Positions 21,726-32,241 of a stretch of DNA of 64,000 nt are shown piece after piece. Location of the stretch: the NCBI GenBank assembly GCA_030704615.1, contig CM060733.1, forward strand, positions 31,372,001-31,436,000, written 5' to 3'. The position numbers and the translations under genes were made by a program. Below the pieces are notes generated by a model, which saw only the letters and a program-made list of their open reading frames with translations, was not told the origin of the DNA and did no database searches. This DNA comes from Takakia lepidozioides (lineage: Eukaryota; Streptophyta; Takakiopsida; Takakiales; Takakiaceae). Each line of letters begins with the position of its first letter. The first letter of the stretch is position 1.

Positions 21726-23012
21726 TTAGCTGGAGCTCCGATAAAACAGGGTGAATTTGGTGTTGGAGACGACCCCCCTGCAGGGAGACTTCTCTGGTTT
21801 TGGAGACTTGTATGCCGGGAAGAATTCTTGCCAATCACGAAGCTCTTCTTCTTCTTTTCGAATTCGCTCCTTGAAAGTGACTGGGCAAAACAATTTTTTA
21901 TATAACAAATGTCAGCTGAAATGTGGAACATTTGTAGAAAAAATGATAAGGTAAAGTGCAAGTGGAAGACACTTTCAAGATCAAAACAACAAACAGTGCA
22001 ATAAGTACATACCAAGATAATCAGGTTCATTTTGTTGTGGGATCCAAATACGAGGATCAACATATCTTCCATACCAAGCCCAATAGGCGTGGTCGCGACC
22101 AATAGGCTTACGAGAACACTTGACAGGGTTCTCACTGATGTAATCTACGACTGTTGAAGTTGCAGCCATTTTCAATATATATGGCCACACAACTTTTGTC
22201 ATATCATCTTGGTCATCCAAGCCCTTTGGTAATGGCTTGTATGAAATAGGGAAGAATCCAATATTTGGTGGGTTACGGAGGCCTTTTGATGGCTCATCAT
22301 CGACAAGGAGTATTTGTCCCTGCATTGCAAAGGGTGTACCAGGGTACTTGGCAAGAACAGTGCAAATATCCTTAACAAGATATTTCATCCCAGGCATAAT
22401 GTAACCGGTAGTGTCTTTGCAATCCTCAGCTGACCAGATGAAGCAAAACTTCTTTGCAATTTTCGTGGGAACTAAGCACTCGAGCATCCTACAAAGAACA
22501 TCTCTTTCAGCACATGACCAAATCGCCACGTGAAAATGCATCAACGCAAGGTTGAGAAACTCCAAGACTCTGGGCCGGGGAACCACAAAAGGTTTGTCGG
22601 GAACATGAACTGTAACTTTCCTGAAACGACATCTCTCATTAAACAATTCACCACCGGTTGGAGGTGGCCGGTAGCAGAGGAGTCCGTTGACACTCAATAT
22701 TAACAACATCTGTTTCCTCTTCCCTGATGTGGCAGACGAAGGTTGATGGACAATGCCATCCTGCGCAATTTAAGGAAATAAATTTAAGTGTTCCCGCCGT
22801 CAGAAACAACACGATGTAGTGTTTCTTAGTTTCAGAGTGACCTCTACGTTTGTCGAGACATAAGTGTCCCGACAATGGACTACTGTAAAGGACCAAGAGT
22901 AGACGATATATCGAAGAGTTCAAGATCACGAAAAGATGAACGTCGGCTGTCAAGTGGAGGTTAGTGGACGCACCTTGTCGGGAGGCGTATTCAAGAAGTT
23001 CTGCGGCTCCAT
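21726..23012 (-). CDS. FCP1/NLI-type HAD-domain protein 1 (three-exon model, catalytic Asp lost)
   Basis: Exons 22974-23012, 22013-22760 and 21726-21880 (39+748+155 = 942 nt) join in frame from ATG to TAA as 313 codons, with GT-AG introns. The fold resembles FCP1/NLI-interacting HAD phosphatases: motif I region LLILSVNGLLCYR, FHVAIWSCAERD, KFCFIWSAEDC, and ILLVDDEPSKGLRNPPN. The motif I nucleophile Asp is replaced (SVNG), so phosphatase activity is unlikely although motif III is kept. The C-terminus is Lys/Glu/Pro-rich. Coding exons upstream (23098-23713) might splice to it, so the start is not certain. A palindrome copy lies in intron 1. Role unknown. Confidence 0.7.
22939..22962. repeat. 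24-bp palindrome, copy 1
   Basis: Arms AACGTCGGCTG and AAGTGGAGGTT around a TC spacer. In intron 1 of HAD gene 1, about 10 nt from the donor. Confidence 0.7.
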
Positions 23013-23097
23013 ACTTGATTGTATAAAAATTACGGAGTTAGTTTGGGACCGTAAAACAAATTGCAAACGAAAGTGGAGAAATGGTTTTGAAATTTAC

Positions 23098-23713
23098 CAT
23101 TGAAGGTTTCGCAGAGGAACAGTGGATTCTCGCGGGCTTGGATTGACGAGGCGCCACAACATCCGAGGGAGTCCTCATGTGTTTGGAGTCCGCTCTTTTT
23201 TTCTTGTCAGCCTTTTGTCCGTTGGAAAGATTTATTGCAGAGGAAGGAAATGGCTCGGGGGCTCTTTTTCGCCTCTTTGGTGCACAACATTGTTTGGGCT
23301 GTCCAACCCTCGTGCTGGGGAGATATGCGAGGAAGAGACAGAACAAGGTGCAGCGGAGCCGTAGCCGAGTCCCCGACGGTTGCCTTGCAGGTTGGATAGA
23401 CCAGACCCTGCGTACTGAACGGGGAGAGTGAGGAATGTTGGGAAAGGTCGATAAAGTTTTCGGGATATTTCTGTTCTTCACCTACACCCTGGACTTTAGA
23501 CCCAAGAGGACCCGAGAGGAGAAGAGTGTTGCCCGCTTCCCGAGATGAGAATGGTCTGACTAAGGATCCACCCTCAATTTGAGGACCATCGTGAACCCTC
23601 GGAAAGCCTTCAATACTCCGACTCACTGCTGATCCGGAGGGTTCTTTTAGGGGACTTGAGGAACTGATGAAGTCGTCAGCATCTCCTTGAACCTGCCAAA
23701 GAGACATAATCAT
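23098..23713 (-). CDS. Low-complexity exon upstream of HAD protein 1, with frameshift
   Basis: An acceptor CAG precedes VQGDADDFISSSSPLKEP and a GTAAAT donor follows at 23096. The reading moves from one frame (Ser/Pro/Gly-rich) to another near 23250, where it becomes Lys/Arg-rich (KKRADSKHMRTPSDVV). One base must be lost or gained. It may be the N-terminal exon of the HAD gene downstream or the end of a separate transcript. No domain recognised. Confidence 0.4.
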
Positions 23714-23736
23714 AAATCCGGGAGTGCAGGAATGTG

Positions 23737-23760
23737 AACCTCCACTGAACAGTGGAGGTC
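23737..23760. repeat. 24-bp palindrome, copy 2
   Basis: AACCTCCACTG, spacer AA, CAGTGGAGGTC. Pairing continues outward with GTG and CAC. Between HAD 1 and HAD 2. Confidence 0.9.
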
Positions 23761-23958
23761 ACTAGATATAGTCATGTCCCAGTATGAAGGCATGTATCAA
23801 AGCTTTGGGATTGCCCGGAATGTGCGTCAAGAATTGAACTGAAAATGAGTGAAAATGAGGGTACCATATCTAACACGTGTGTGATTAAAAAGCAATGAAA
23901 ATCAGAAACCATGAAGATATTCAATTGCTCGAGTGAGATGGGATTGATCAAAAATAAT

Positions 23959-24701
23959 TTATTTTGAAGCATCAAATCTGAGACTCTTAAAACCGTTGTC
24001 CCCAATAAAATCCCAGAGTGGGCTAAACTTGGGATCGTTTGAAACATTGGGAAAAAGACTCAACCCTATCCTTTTCTTCCTAAGATAGCTTGAAACAGTG
24101 GGATGTTTCATCATTCCAAGCAAATAGGTCTGAAGAACCTTGAGAAGATAGCAACCATCAGTCTCCACGGTCTGGAAAGGTTTGAGAACAAGATATGAGT
24201 CGGGCGGGTTCAATACACACTTCATGGCGGTGTCGTCAATGAGCAGAGTGTTACTCTTGGTGTATAGTCTACCAAATCTCTGCCAGACCTTGACCAGTGG
24301 CTTCAAAAACAAATGAGGAGGGTCCAATCCTTATTTGAATTGAGGGTGAACCGAAGTAGGACATGAAATACAATCCTCTTGAGACATAACGAAGGTCGGT
24401 TGAGGGAGACCACGAAACAAAAAATCCAGGATGGGCTGCAAAATCTTGTACATCATAGAGCTCCAAATCCCTAACCGGAAGTGTTTGTGCAACTCTGTCC
24501 ACACTTCGCGATATTTCTCCCGTCTAAAGATAAATCGGAATCTGACAAGAACTGGAATTCTGTAGTCCGATTCTGAAAACCGGGGGACATTGTAGCTCTT
24601 CTGTTCAATATTTTGCACAAGACTCCATTCACGTCAAAAATAATCAAACGCAACCCTTGCGCAGGAGGAGAAACAGGTGCTCCAATCTGCCAGAGAGTCA
24701 T
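23959..24701 (-). pseudogene. FCP1/NLI-type HAD-domain gene 2, broken
   Basis: Motif I region RLIIFDVNGVLC, then after a one-base shift near 24625 the segments FRLGIWSSMMYKILQP and FVMSQEDCIS, an in-frame TAA at 24331-24333, and KPLVKVWQRFG and SNTLLIDDTAMKCVLNPP. Motif I keeps one Asp (DVNG) but not the usual DxDG. It is a clear paralog of HAD 1 in the same orientation. The stop plus the shift make it a pseudogene unless spliced around. Confidence 0.7.
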
Positions 24702-24771
24702 TCATACTTAGGATGATAAAAAAAGAACAGTACAATGCATTGGAAAATCCGACACCAGGCAAGTGAACAAG

Positions 24772-24795
24772 AACGTCCACTGGACAGTCGAGGTT
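24772..24795. repeat. 24-bp palindrome, copy 3
   Basis: AACGTCCACTG, spacer GA, CAGTCGAGGTT. Between HAD 2 and HAD 3. Confidence 0.85.
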
Positions 24796-24807
24796 CACCA
24801 AACTCAA

Positions 24808-25941
24808 TTAAAATATTTTATGTCCCAATGCAACGGCACGCAACTCGTGATTGCTAAGGAACTTCTGCCACCTATAATCATAGTTTCTAAGAGTTTTGAC
24901 CGCTGGGTCGTCCTCGAAGAAATCCTTCGTAACACCGAACGGATGTAGCTCGTTGAATGGCAAGACATCCATCCCGGATAACCGGAACATGTTAAGGTAA
25001 GGCTTGAGCTCTTCCAGTAGGAACTTATCTCTGTCAGGGTCCACGTGCGCCTTATATTTTGGAAGGACGATGGTATGTCCTAACGGGTTCAAGTAGGACT
25101 TGTACATATTGTCTACAGTGTCGATGATGAGAGTATTGGATTTGTAAGCTGTCAGGTCTTCCTCAGCAAAAATGTTGTAAAGACGTTTAAAGTAGATGGG
25201 ATTTTTGGGAGCTTTAGGCCATTTTTCGCTGAATGTCGATCTATGCATGACGAAATTCTCACTGCTGTAAATTCTGACCTGAGAATAGTATTTCCTGAAC
25301 ATGGCCTTGGCGATAGTCTCGACGTTCATTTCAGGTCCCGTGTTCCAAAAACAAACGGCAAACTTTTTGATGGTCCACTTAACGAATTCGTCAAGACCGT
25401 TTCGGGTAGCTAACTTGAATTTCTCGGCGGAGATACAAGGCTAGGTGGCAGGAGGGGTTTTCTTTCCATCCTTTAAGTAAACCTCACAAAGGTAACCGAT
25501 GTCCAGAACTAGGACGTAGTATCCTGGCGGGCATCCGTTCGGTCCCCAAGGAAGGGAATGCAGATCGTTTGGATTGACAGAAATGGAATAGTCGACTGGA
25601 GGGTAATGCATGTTGTCCTGTGGAATAACAGAAGAGTTCATTATTAATTTCAATTTCAGTAATCCCAAAGTAGAAAAACGGAAAAATGGAATTGAAAGCA
25701 TTACCGTTTTTTGGGGGGGCTGCTGAGATCCTTGGGCAGGCTGTTCCTCCTCTTTCCCATCTCTACGGGAAACGATATCCTCCATCTCTGTGGCACCAGA
25801 TGGCAACCTCGACTGTCCAGTGGAGGTTACTTGTAGAACCTGATCAGATAGTGCGACAGTGATTGTCCGATCCACTCTTCTCTTCACCGTCTCAGTCTCG
25901 TTGGAGTCGGTCCGTGTGTGTTTGATCTCCTCAGACGTCAT
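24808..25941 (-). pseudogene. FCP1/NLI-type HAD-domain gene 3, in-frame stop
   Basis: Exon 1 (25705-25941) is charged and low-complexity and contains a palindrome copy. It splices (GTAATG donor, CCACAG acceptor) to exon 2 at 25617, which has YYVLVLDIGYLC, an in-frame TAG at 25441-25443, FAVCFWNTGPEMNVE and SNTLIIDTVDNMYKSYLNP. Both motif I (DIG) and the DD pair (DT) are degenerate, more so than in HAD 1 or 2. A decayed paralog or pseudo-phosphatase. Confidence 0.65.
25805..25828. repeat. 24-bp palindrome, copy 4
   Basis: AACCTCGACTG, spacer TC, CAGTGGAGGTT. Inside HAD 3 exon 1, where it encodes QVTSTGQSRL. Confidence 0.9.
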
Positions 25942-25992
25942 CTCACGAATCTACAGAAAATTAAGGAATTTCACGGATGAGGAGTATGGTGG

Positions 25993-26332
25993 TCAAAATG
26001 ATCCGACAAAATTACCGAATTGAGCAATACCGAAGATGAGTCTCAAAGACCAATAATAAAAATAATAAGAATAAAGCCAATGTTGTACCCAAATCGGGAT
26101 CTGTTGTTGGATTACACGCTTGTGATGCTCCGTCTCTTCTACTGCCCCGCGAGTAGGAGGATTCTCCGACTCAATCCCTGCAGATGGCAACGTCGCCTGG
26201 ACAGTGGAGGTTACTTGCGGAACCGTCTCAGCTAACCTGGCCCTCACTGTCAGATCCACGTGTCTCTTCACCATTTGAGTCTCCTTTGAGCTTTTTCGTG
26301 TGTGTGTCTTTTTCTCCGAATGGGATTCTTGG
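25993..26332 (-). CDS. Duplicate of HAD 3 exon 1
   Basis: Begins after a CTTGTAG acceptor and parallels 25705-25941: HTRKSSKETQMVKRHVDLTVRA against HTRTDSNETETVKRRVDRTITVA, then QVTSTVQATLPSAG against QVTSTGQSRLPSGA. The shared QVTST segment is encoded by the palindrome. It looks like an exon duplication within one gene or the leftover first exon of a fourth HAD copy. The 3' boundary is uncertain. Confidence 0.45.
26189..26212. repeat. 24-bp palindrome, copy 5
   Basis: AACGTCGCCTG, spacer GA, CAGTGGAGGTT. Inside the duplicate exon, where it encodes QVTSTVQATL. Confidence 0.85.
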
Positions 26333-26552
26333 ATCTACAAGAAAAATATCGAAACAGTTAGTGGTTGTCCACAAAGATGTGCGAACGAAAATATGTATCC
26401 GGGTGGAAATATGTTTTATTCGAAAGTCCAGAACAAAGGAAATGGAAAAAAACATTCGGATTATTCCACTCACAAGTATGTATAATTACAATATTGTCAT
26501 ATTGTATTCAGAAGTGTGTACGAATAAAAATTCACTAATTGTCATTCGTTAC

Positions 26553-27177
26553 CTACATTCAGAACCACTTCCTGGGTGACATTATGGGACACCACCTCAC
26601 GAGGATTGTTAACGGGATCCGGTGACATAATCAATGGCTCGTCACCTTCCACAGGTATGAACCCTTGACCGAAGGTTTCAACTAACTCCGTCGATGTCAC
26701 TTCTTGGCACCCTGGAAAAGCCGGATTTTGATTCGTGGTGTTATCGGAACTAGAGGAAGAGCTATCCAGATTGTGTACACTTTGTGGCGCAACGCGTTCT
26801 TGGGTATTTTGAGTACTACCTAGTTTATCCAACCGGGAAATTTCCTGGCCCTCTCTTTCCCTTTCCCACATGAGTCGCATCTGCCGCTGGTCTTCGGTGA
26901 CGATTTCCATGTTCTCATCTTCGTCTTCATGTTCTCCTCCTTGTTGTCCTGTTCTTGTTTCTCCTCCATTTCCTCGTCCCGATCCTTGTCGTGTCCTTCG
27001 TCATCCTCTTTGTCCACTTTGTCATCCTGCAGTGAGTCTCCGTCATCTCCGTCTCCTGCGATAGTTTGATTATCAATCTGGAGCGTCTTGAAATAAGCCT
27101 CTACCTTGCTTCTACAAAATTTCTTTTTCGTTACATAGTTTATGTCAAGCACACGAATATTTATTTCCTGCAATGAA
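26553..27177 (-). CDS. Acidic exon between the ParB-like and HAD regions, one frameshift
   Basis: Bounded by a TTGCAG acceptor (exon starts 27177) and a GTAACG donor. It reads INIRVLDINYVTKKKF, then a long Asp/Glu/Lys tract (disordered), then after a one-base shift near 26930 MEIVTEDQRQMRLMWERERE and a Ser/Asn/Pro-rich tail. The upstream exon ends in phase 0 at 27466, so the two could be joined. No domain recognised. Confidence 0.45.
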
Positions 27178-27319
27178 ACCAAACAGTGAAATCAAATAAA
27201 TCCGACGAACTGCAATCATCGAAAAAGTGAAAGGGGTAGGCTTTCTTTTGAGACAACTAGCAAACACACCAAACTCCCGAATAACAAACACCCAAAACAC
27301 CCAGAACTCCAATAACATG

Positions 27320-27343
27320 AACCTCCACTGTCCAGTGGTGGTT
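27320..27343. repeat. 24-bp palindrome, copy 6
   Basis: AACCTCCACTG, spacer TC, CAGTGGTGGTT. In the intron between the exons ending at 27466 and starting at 27177. Confidence 0.9.
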
Positions 27344-27465
27344 AACAATAGAAAAAAACAGACACTGGTTAAACACCTTATTCCGACAACGTAGAAAAAA
27401 TATGAGAGTTAAATCCAGAAAACTGCAAACACAAACAATTCCAAAACGAAGCAGAATCCACTTAC

Positions 27466-30377
27466 AAGCAGAACGTATGACATTGCCACTCCACCGAAAA
27501 CATTCACACAAGACATCCCATCCCTGCAAAAAAGGGAGACCAGGTAATCGTAGGTGTCTGCCCTCAGCTCATGAGTGTAAGTCCTGCACCCCTTCTCCTG
27601 CGAGGTCGGGTCTACATCTGATCCTTGGATAACGGGATTAATTGGGTCCGGCGTTAATAAAACAGTTTGAATGTGATCAACCGGATTCACCATCTCCTCA
27701 GCTGTTGCCGGAAATACGTAGTCGAGGCAGAGGACCGTCCAGGAGAATATAGTCGTGCAACTCTTGTAAGGTGATTCAAACTCTTTGGGAATGTAATAAA
27801 CAACTTTGATCCAGGGCCATTCCGGATGTATGACACAAGATTTCCCGATGATTCTTGTGTCGAGAAAAACACAAAAGCACTGGACATGAGCTTCCGAGCC
27901 ACAAAAGCATCCAGAATATTGGAGTAGTCCTTTGTCTCGAAGATAACAGAGTCATCATCACAAACTGTATTGACGAACACCATCGATATGTTGTCGAACA
28001 GTTTCTTCGGTGCAAGTCCCAACCGTGATCTTGCATCCACAAATTTTTGGTCTCTCCCAAGCTGTGTGTAATGGGACCTGAAGCTCGTACGTAGAATCGT
28101 AAGGGCATTCTGGTTATCCTCAAAGGTCTGCTTGCATGACAAGACATACTTCTTGAAGGCAGCAGTCATTGGCTGCGTCTCCATATTCATCTTCTGTTTG
28201 CTTACAATATAGTCGTTTCTGAGCCGATCTCCAAAAGTCTCAAACTCAGATTTGTTGAAGTTGTATTTTTTTTCACATCACGCCACTCTTGTTTGGTATA
28301 CGGTTCCGGGTTCTGTTTGCTCCTCCGAGGCCACCCTAAGACTTCCATTACATCGTCGATAATAAACCGTCGCAATTTCATTTGGTCAATATACGCGCTC
28401 ATAGTATTTTTGGATTTGTCCGCGCCCTTGAATTTCGTTCCCCAAATGCAAATGTCCCTGTTGAGGATTTTCTCCGCCACTCTTTTCAACTGTCTTCTAT
28501 TAAGTCCTTGCAGTTTCGCGATAGCGGTTTTATTCAGCGGTAGCTGTTCACCCTTGCACTGAATCCCAAAAATATCAATAAGCTTTCTTTGTTCCCACAG
28601 TTTGAACACTTCCTCCCACAGGTTCCATATGTCTACGTCACAGAGAACGAGAACCATGGCCTCCTTCATGCTACTCATCTCCAGTATGAGTTGACTTGCT
28701 TGCATGAATTCCTGCGAAAATGATCAGGGCCAAAATTAGACATTTCATTCGATATTTCATATTTGATTTTTGAGATGAAACAAAAGTCACAACTATCATG
28801 TCAATTATACTATACTCCAAATGATGATTCGATTTCCAATTCCTCTCCTTCCATCTTGTTGTGCCTTGTAATTTGAATCTCTTTCTGTAGTGTCTCCTGC
28901 TTCGGAATGCGGTGCTCCTCCAAGTCAAATTTGTCCAATATTTTGGTCTCTAGCAAAAGGAACAAAAGATACAATGAATCATTTACCTTCCATTGTCTAG
29001 TCTCCGACTTCGTTGTGTGATCGTTGTACTTTTTCGGCCTCCCCCTCAGCTCGAAGAAATTTTGCGCATGTGCAACTTTCTCGGGAAATGTTGTGTCAAA
29101 TTTCTGTGCTTTATTCAGGTCGTTTAGGAGCTTAGATAGCTTCACGAGCCTCGTCAGATCCTTTGACCATATAATCTTTGAGGGCCAGTCAGTGTAGTAC
29201 TTCTTAAGATTGTCGTCGTCCACATCTTGCACAAGTTCCTGCGACGGAATTGAATAAGGTCATAAATGATATCGACCTAACAAGCATGTTGTTTAAAGTT
29301 CATGAACTTCCACTGTCCAGTGGAGGTTCATGTTGTTACAAAAATTGGATTTTGTGGAGAAATTTACCTTGGCAACAATGATCGTGTGTTGTCCACCGAT
29401 GACGAAGAATCTGGACTTTTCCACCTCCTTCCAGTTTCGAGGTTTTGAACTAGAAATCTTCATAGGCTTTTCGGGGTTTGCTGGAATCAAATAAACTGGA
29501 TGTTTGGAGTCGAACACCCGGAGCTGGTAAAGACGTGCTTTGACTTCGTCTTTGTGCTTAACATTTAGGGGCCTGTACACCATATTGTTGGGAGCAAACT
29601 CTATCATGGAAACTTTGACGTCATGGGTCACCTCAAACCCAAAAGGAAACATGTACTTGTAGTCTTGCTCCTCACACTTCTCTTTGTCGAAGATGTCTGC
29701 AGCCTTGGGTTTCTTGTGATCTGTCATGAAAGCGGGATCCATCTCCTCCTTTTGTTTCTTCTTTCCCCCTGATGTTCCAGCTTCATTCTCATCACCACCG
29801 GCATCAGTGGATTTCCGTTTCCCTTCCTTGACCGCGCTATCGCAGCCTCCTCCTCCCGCGTCTTTGCAATCTCCTTACCCTTTAAGTAAAGCACATCCAA
29901 GAAAATACCCCAAGCCATGCAAAAACCTTCATCTGTAAATTGAGTACCATCGTCGCAATATGTGAACCCCGCCCGAATGGACTCTCTCATCATGGCCTTC
30001 CTTAGAATTCGTACCTCCAGTTTGAAGCCAAACGTTATGGGAAATCTACCATCTTCCATCATGAAAATTACCAGCATCGGAATTTCCACCTCCACCTCCA
30101 GCTGTACGTCGACCACATCTGCATATTTGAGCTCGGCGACCTCTGCACCAATCTTGTAGTGGAACCGGAACTTATGGTCCGGAGGTGTTCCAACGGGGAC
30201 AATTCCCCATTCTGTAATTTCCAGGTTGAGCTCAAAAATTGCCAGATGATCATTCTTGAAATTCGGAGATTTTCGAGAAACAAATGAACCACAGATAGGT
30301 TTGTACATTCCAACAATACAATCCCTGGGGGTGATGTTGATGTCCACAGAACAAACCACCTCTGTCGTCAGACACAT
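27466..30377 (-). pseudogene. Multi-exon gene with ParB-like GQHT domain, several one-base frameshifts
   Basis: Exons on the minus strand: 30377-29368, 29238-28987, 28947-28816 and 28711-27466, with GT-AG introns joining in phase 0. Exon 1 starts with beta-rich sequence (CLTTEVVCSVDINITPRD), passes a basic linker and ends with PVYLIPANPEKP and SRFFVIGGQHTIIVAK. The last resembles the GQHR/GQHT signature of ParB/Srx-like domains. Exon 2 (SKLLNDLNKAQKFDTTFPEKVAHA) fits the part after it. The last exon includes YIVSKQKMNMETQ, VFVNTVCDDDSVIFETKDY and ELRADTYDYLVSLF. Frameshifts lie near 29840, in an A8 run near 28270 and near 27855, without in-frame nonsense codons. They may be assembly errors. 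Function unknown. Confidence 0.5.
29305..29328. repeat. 24-bp palindrome, copy 7
   Basis: AACTTCCACTG, spacer TC, CAGTGGAGGTT, with pairing extended by CATG on both sides (29301-29332). In the intron after the ParB-like exon. Confidence 0.92.
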
Positions 30378-30405
30378 ATCATAACAACCATACTCCTAGG
30401 ACATT

Positions 30406-30429
30406 AACCTCCACTGTCCAGTGGAGGTT
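30406..30429. repeat. 24-bp palindrome, copy 8 (perfect arms)
   Basis: AACCTCCACTG, spacer TC, CAGTGGAGGTT: all 11 bp pair. Just upstream of the long exon starting at 30377. Confidence 0.95.
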
Positions 30430-30916
30430 CACCACTTCACACGCTCATAGATGTCAGATAAAAGAATTCAAAACAAGAGGAGAAAAAGATTTCACTCATA
30501 AGAAGAAAAAAACATTTATTCAGAGAAGGCTCGTCTCGCCATTCCATACATCATGCGGTCTCAAAATTGTTCGAATAACGAATACCTAATATCTACAAGA
30601 ACTCGATATATTCTTGTAAGATGAGGTTCATCCCTTAATTTTTCTTATATCTACAATAACTATAGGAGGCTCTCTCGAATCATCCTAAGGGTTTCAGGGG
30701 AGTACTCTCTAGGGGTATATGTTGGAGAATCTCCAGAGATGAATTCTGGAGAATCTTCAGGGACGTACTGAGGAGAATCTGCAGGGACATATTCTAGAGA
30801 ATCAGCGACGACATATTTTGGAGGAATTACAAGGACAGATACTGGATACTGCGGAGAGTCAAGACTGTAGCCGGGAGAGGACGGAAGGACGGATCCCGGG
30901 GACTGTTCACTATCTC
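30430..30916. other. Gap between exon-like segments, no gene seen
   Basis: Contains GGAGAATCT/GGAGTACT-like words recurring between 30700 and 30850 on the plus strand, and no convincing coding frame. Confidence 0.4.
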
Positions 30917-31258
30917 CTACAGAAATGTGATTATCTGAATCAGACTGAAGATCGCATCTTTCTCTTCCTCGGTTCCCTCCGTTGTCTCCCGTCGAATAAC
31001 TCCCTCGAACATTGATTCGTCAGTGCCCTGATTTATGAAGGTTCGCACGTCAGAGCCCACATCTAGAATTTGATTCTCAGATCTCTTCTTGAAGGTTTTT
31101 GGTTTCGACAAAACCAGTAATGCGTCTTGGTTTTCTACTTCGTTGATGTTTACTGGATTTTGTCTCCTTGGCCTCTTACAGATGTCGACGATGGTCTCAG
31201 AACCATCTTTGGCCACCATGTGCACTCCTACGCACCTTCTTTTATACTGACAGAACAA
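30917..31258 (-). CDS. Possible first exon of the ParB-like gene
   Basis: Reads CQYKRRCVGVHMVAKDGSETIVDICKR and continues to a Glu/Thr-rich end. It lies just upstream of the ParB-like gene in the same orientation, and palindromes flank it on both sides. No domain recognised and the splice sites are not clear. Confidence 0.35.
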   Translation of the reverse strand: MFCQYKRRCVGVHMVAKDGSETIVDICKRPRRQNPVNINEVENQDALLVLSKPKTFKKRSENQILDVGSDVRTFINQGTDESMFEGVIRRETTEGTEEEKDAIFSLIQIITFL

Positions 31259-31338
31259 AAAATCAACGCAGGGGAGGCACCGATATAAGTCTATCTCAAT
31301 ACATCCTTATGTTGTGCCTTGGCATAGTAACACGCAGG

Positions 31339-31362
31339 AACCTCCATTGGGTAGGTGAGGTT
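31339..31362. repeat. 24-bp palindrome, copy 9 (degenerate)
   Basis: AACCTCCATTG, spacer GG, TAGGTGAGGTT. It keeps the outer bases AACCTC/GAGGTT but the inner arm has decayed. Marks the upstream edge of the block. Confidence 0.6.
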
Positions 31363-31439
31363 CGTGTGGTTTGTCCTGCCGGAGTTTATGGAGGTCTACT
31401 AGAGGTCTAGTGGTCTATGGAGACTAGTCTACTAGAGTA

Positions 31440-32241
31440 GCCTAGGCCTGAAGAAAAACCCGTTTTCAAATATCGGAATTTCGAAAAACCAATCGCACAA
31501 AACCATGATCCTAACCCGCCATAACCCTAATCCATAACCCTAATAATCCAGCAGCACCATTAAACCAGGACCACAAACCACCCATACCAACCACCCTTAC
31601 AAACTACCATACAAACCACCAGCAGAGAAGCAGCACTGAATTGAAACACCTAAACAGCTTTAATCACATTTCGTGAGTGTGTTGTCTTGTCTAATGCGGA
31701 GCATCTCATTTCAATTCATTGGTTCCAAAGCTGTTTCAATTAGTTGACATGCAATAAACAAATGGTGCTCTATAACCTCTGGGTGAGGAAAGAGAATCAA
31801 ACCAACAACGACGTGGGCGATGCTGACCAACAAAACCAACAGCAAAACAAAAACAATAACAAATCAACAAACAGATCAACAAGCACAGGAACAAACTGAA
31901 ATAGCATAACAACAACAACAGCAAACCAGCATAACAAAACAAGCCAGAGCGAGCCAGAGAGAATCACATCAAATCAGATAGAAACTGTAAACAAGAACAT
32001 TACATGCTGGATGCCTAAGCCATTTCGGTGCCTCTGTTGCTGACCTGAAACGCCTGACCCTTAAGCTTCCACCTCTCTCCCCTCCGCTCTGCTTCCCTCC
32101 CGTCTCCTGTCTGCACTTGAATCCGATGTCTGCTTGCTTCTTCCACTGCACTATCACGCTACACTGAACTGCACGCTCTTTTCTCTCTGCTCTCTCGGCA
32201 CCCTGCACAACACGCTCTCTGCTCTTCACATTCTCCCTTCT
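31440..32241. other. Low-complexity stretch between the ParB-like block and element E1
   Basis: Contains ACCCTAA-like words (31515-31555) and CAA/AAC-rich sequence (31840-31930). No gene seen. It could be a decayed LTR but no partner copy is present. Confidence 0.4.

Noticed and set aside
22939-31362. CRISPR array, because of regularly spaced palindromic repeats
   Set aside because: Spacing is about 0.4-2 kb, spacers are coding or intronic, and the genome is a plant's.
31515-31555. ACCCTAA-like words resembling plant telomere repeats
   Set aside because: Only three or four imperfect words with irregular spacing; not a telomeric tract.
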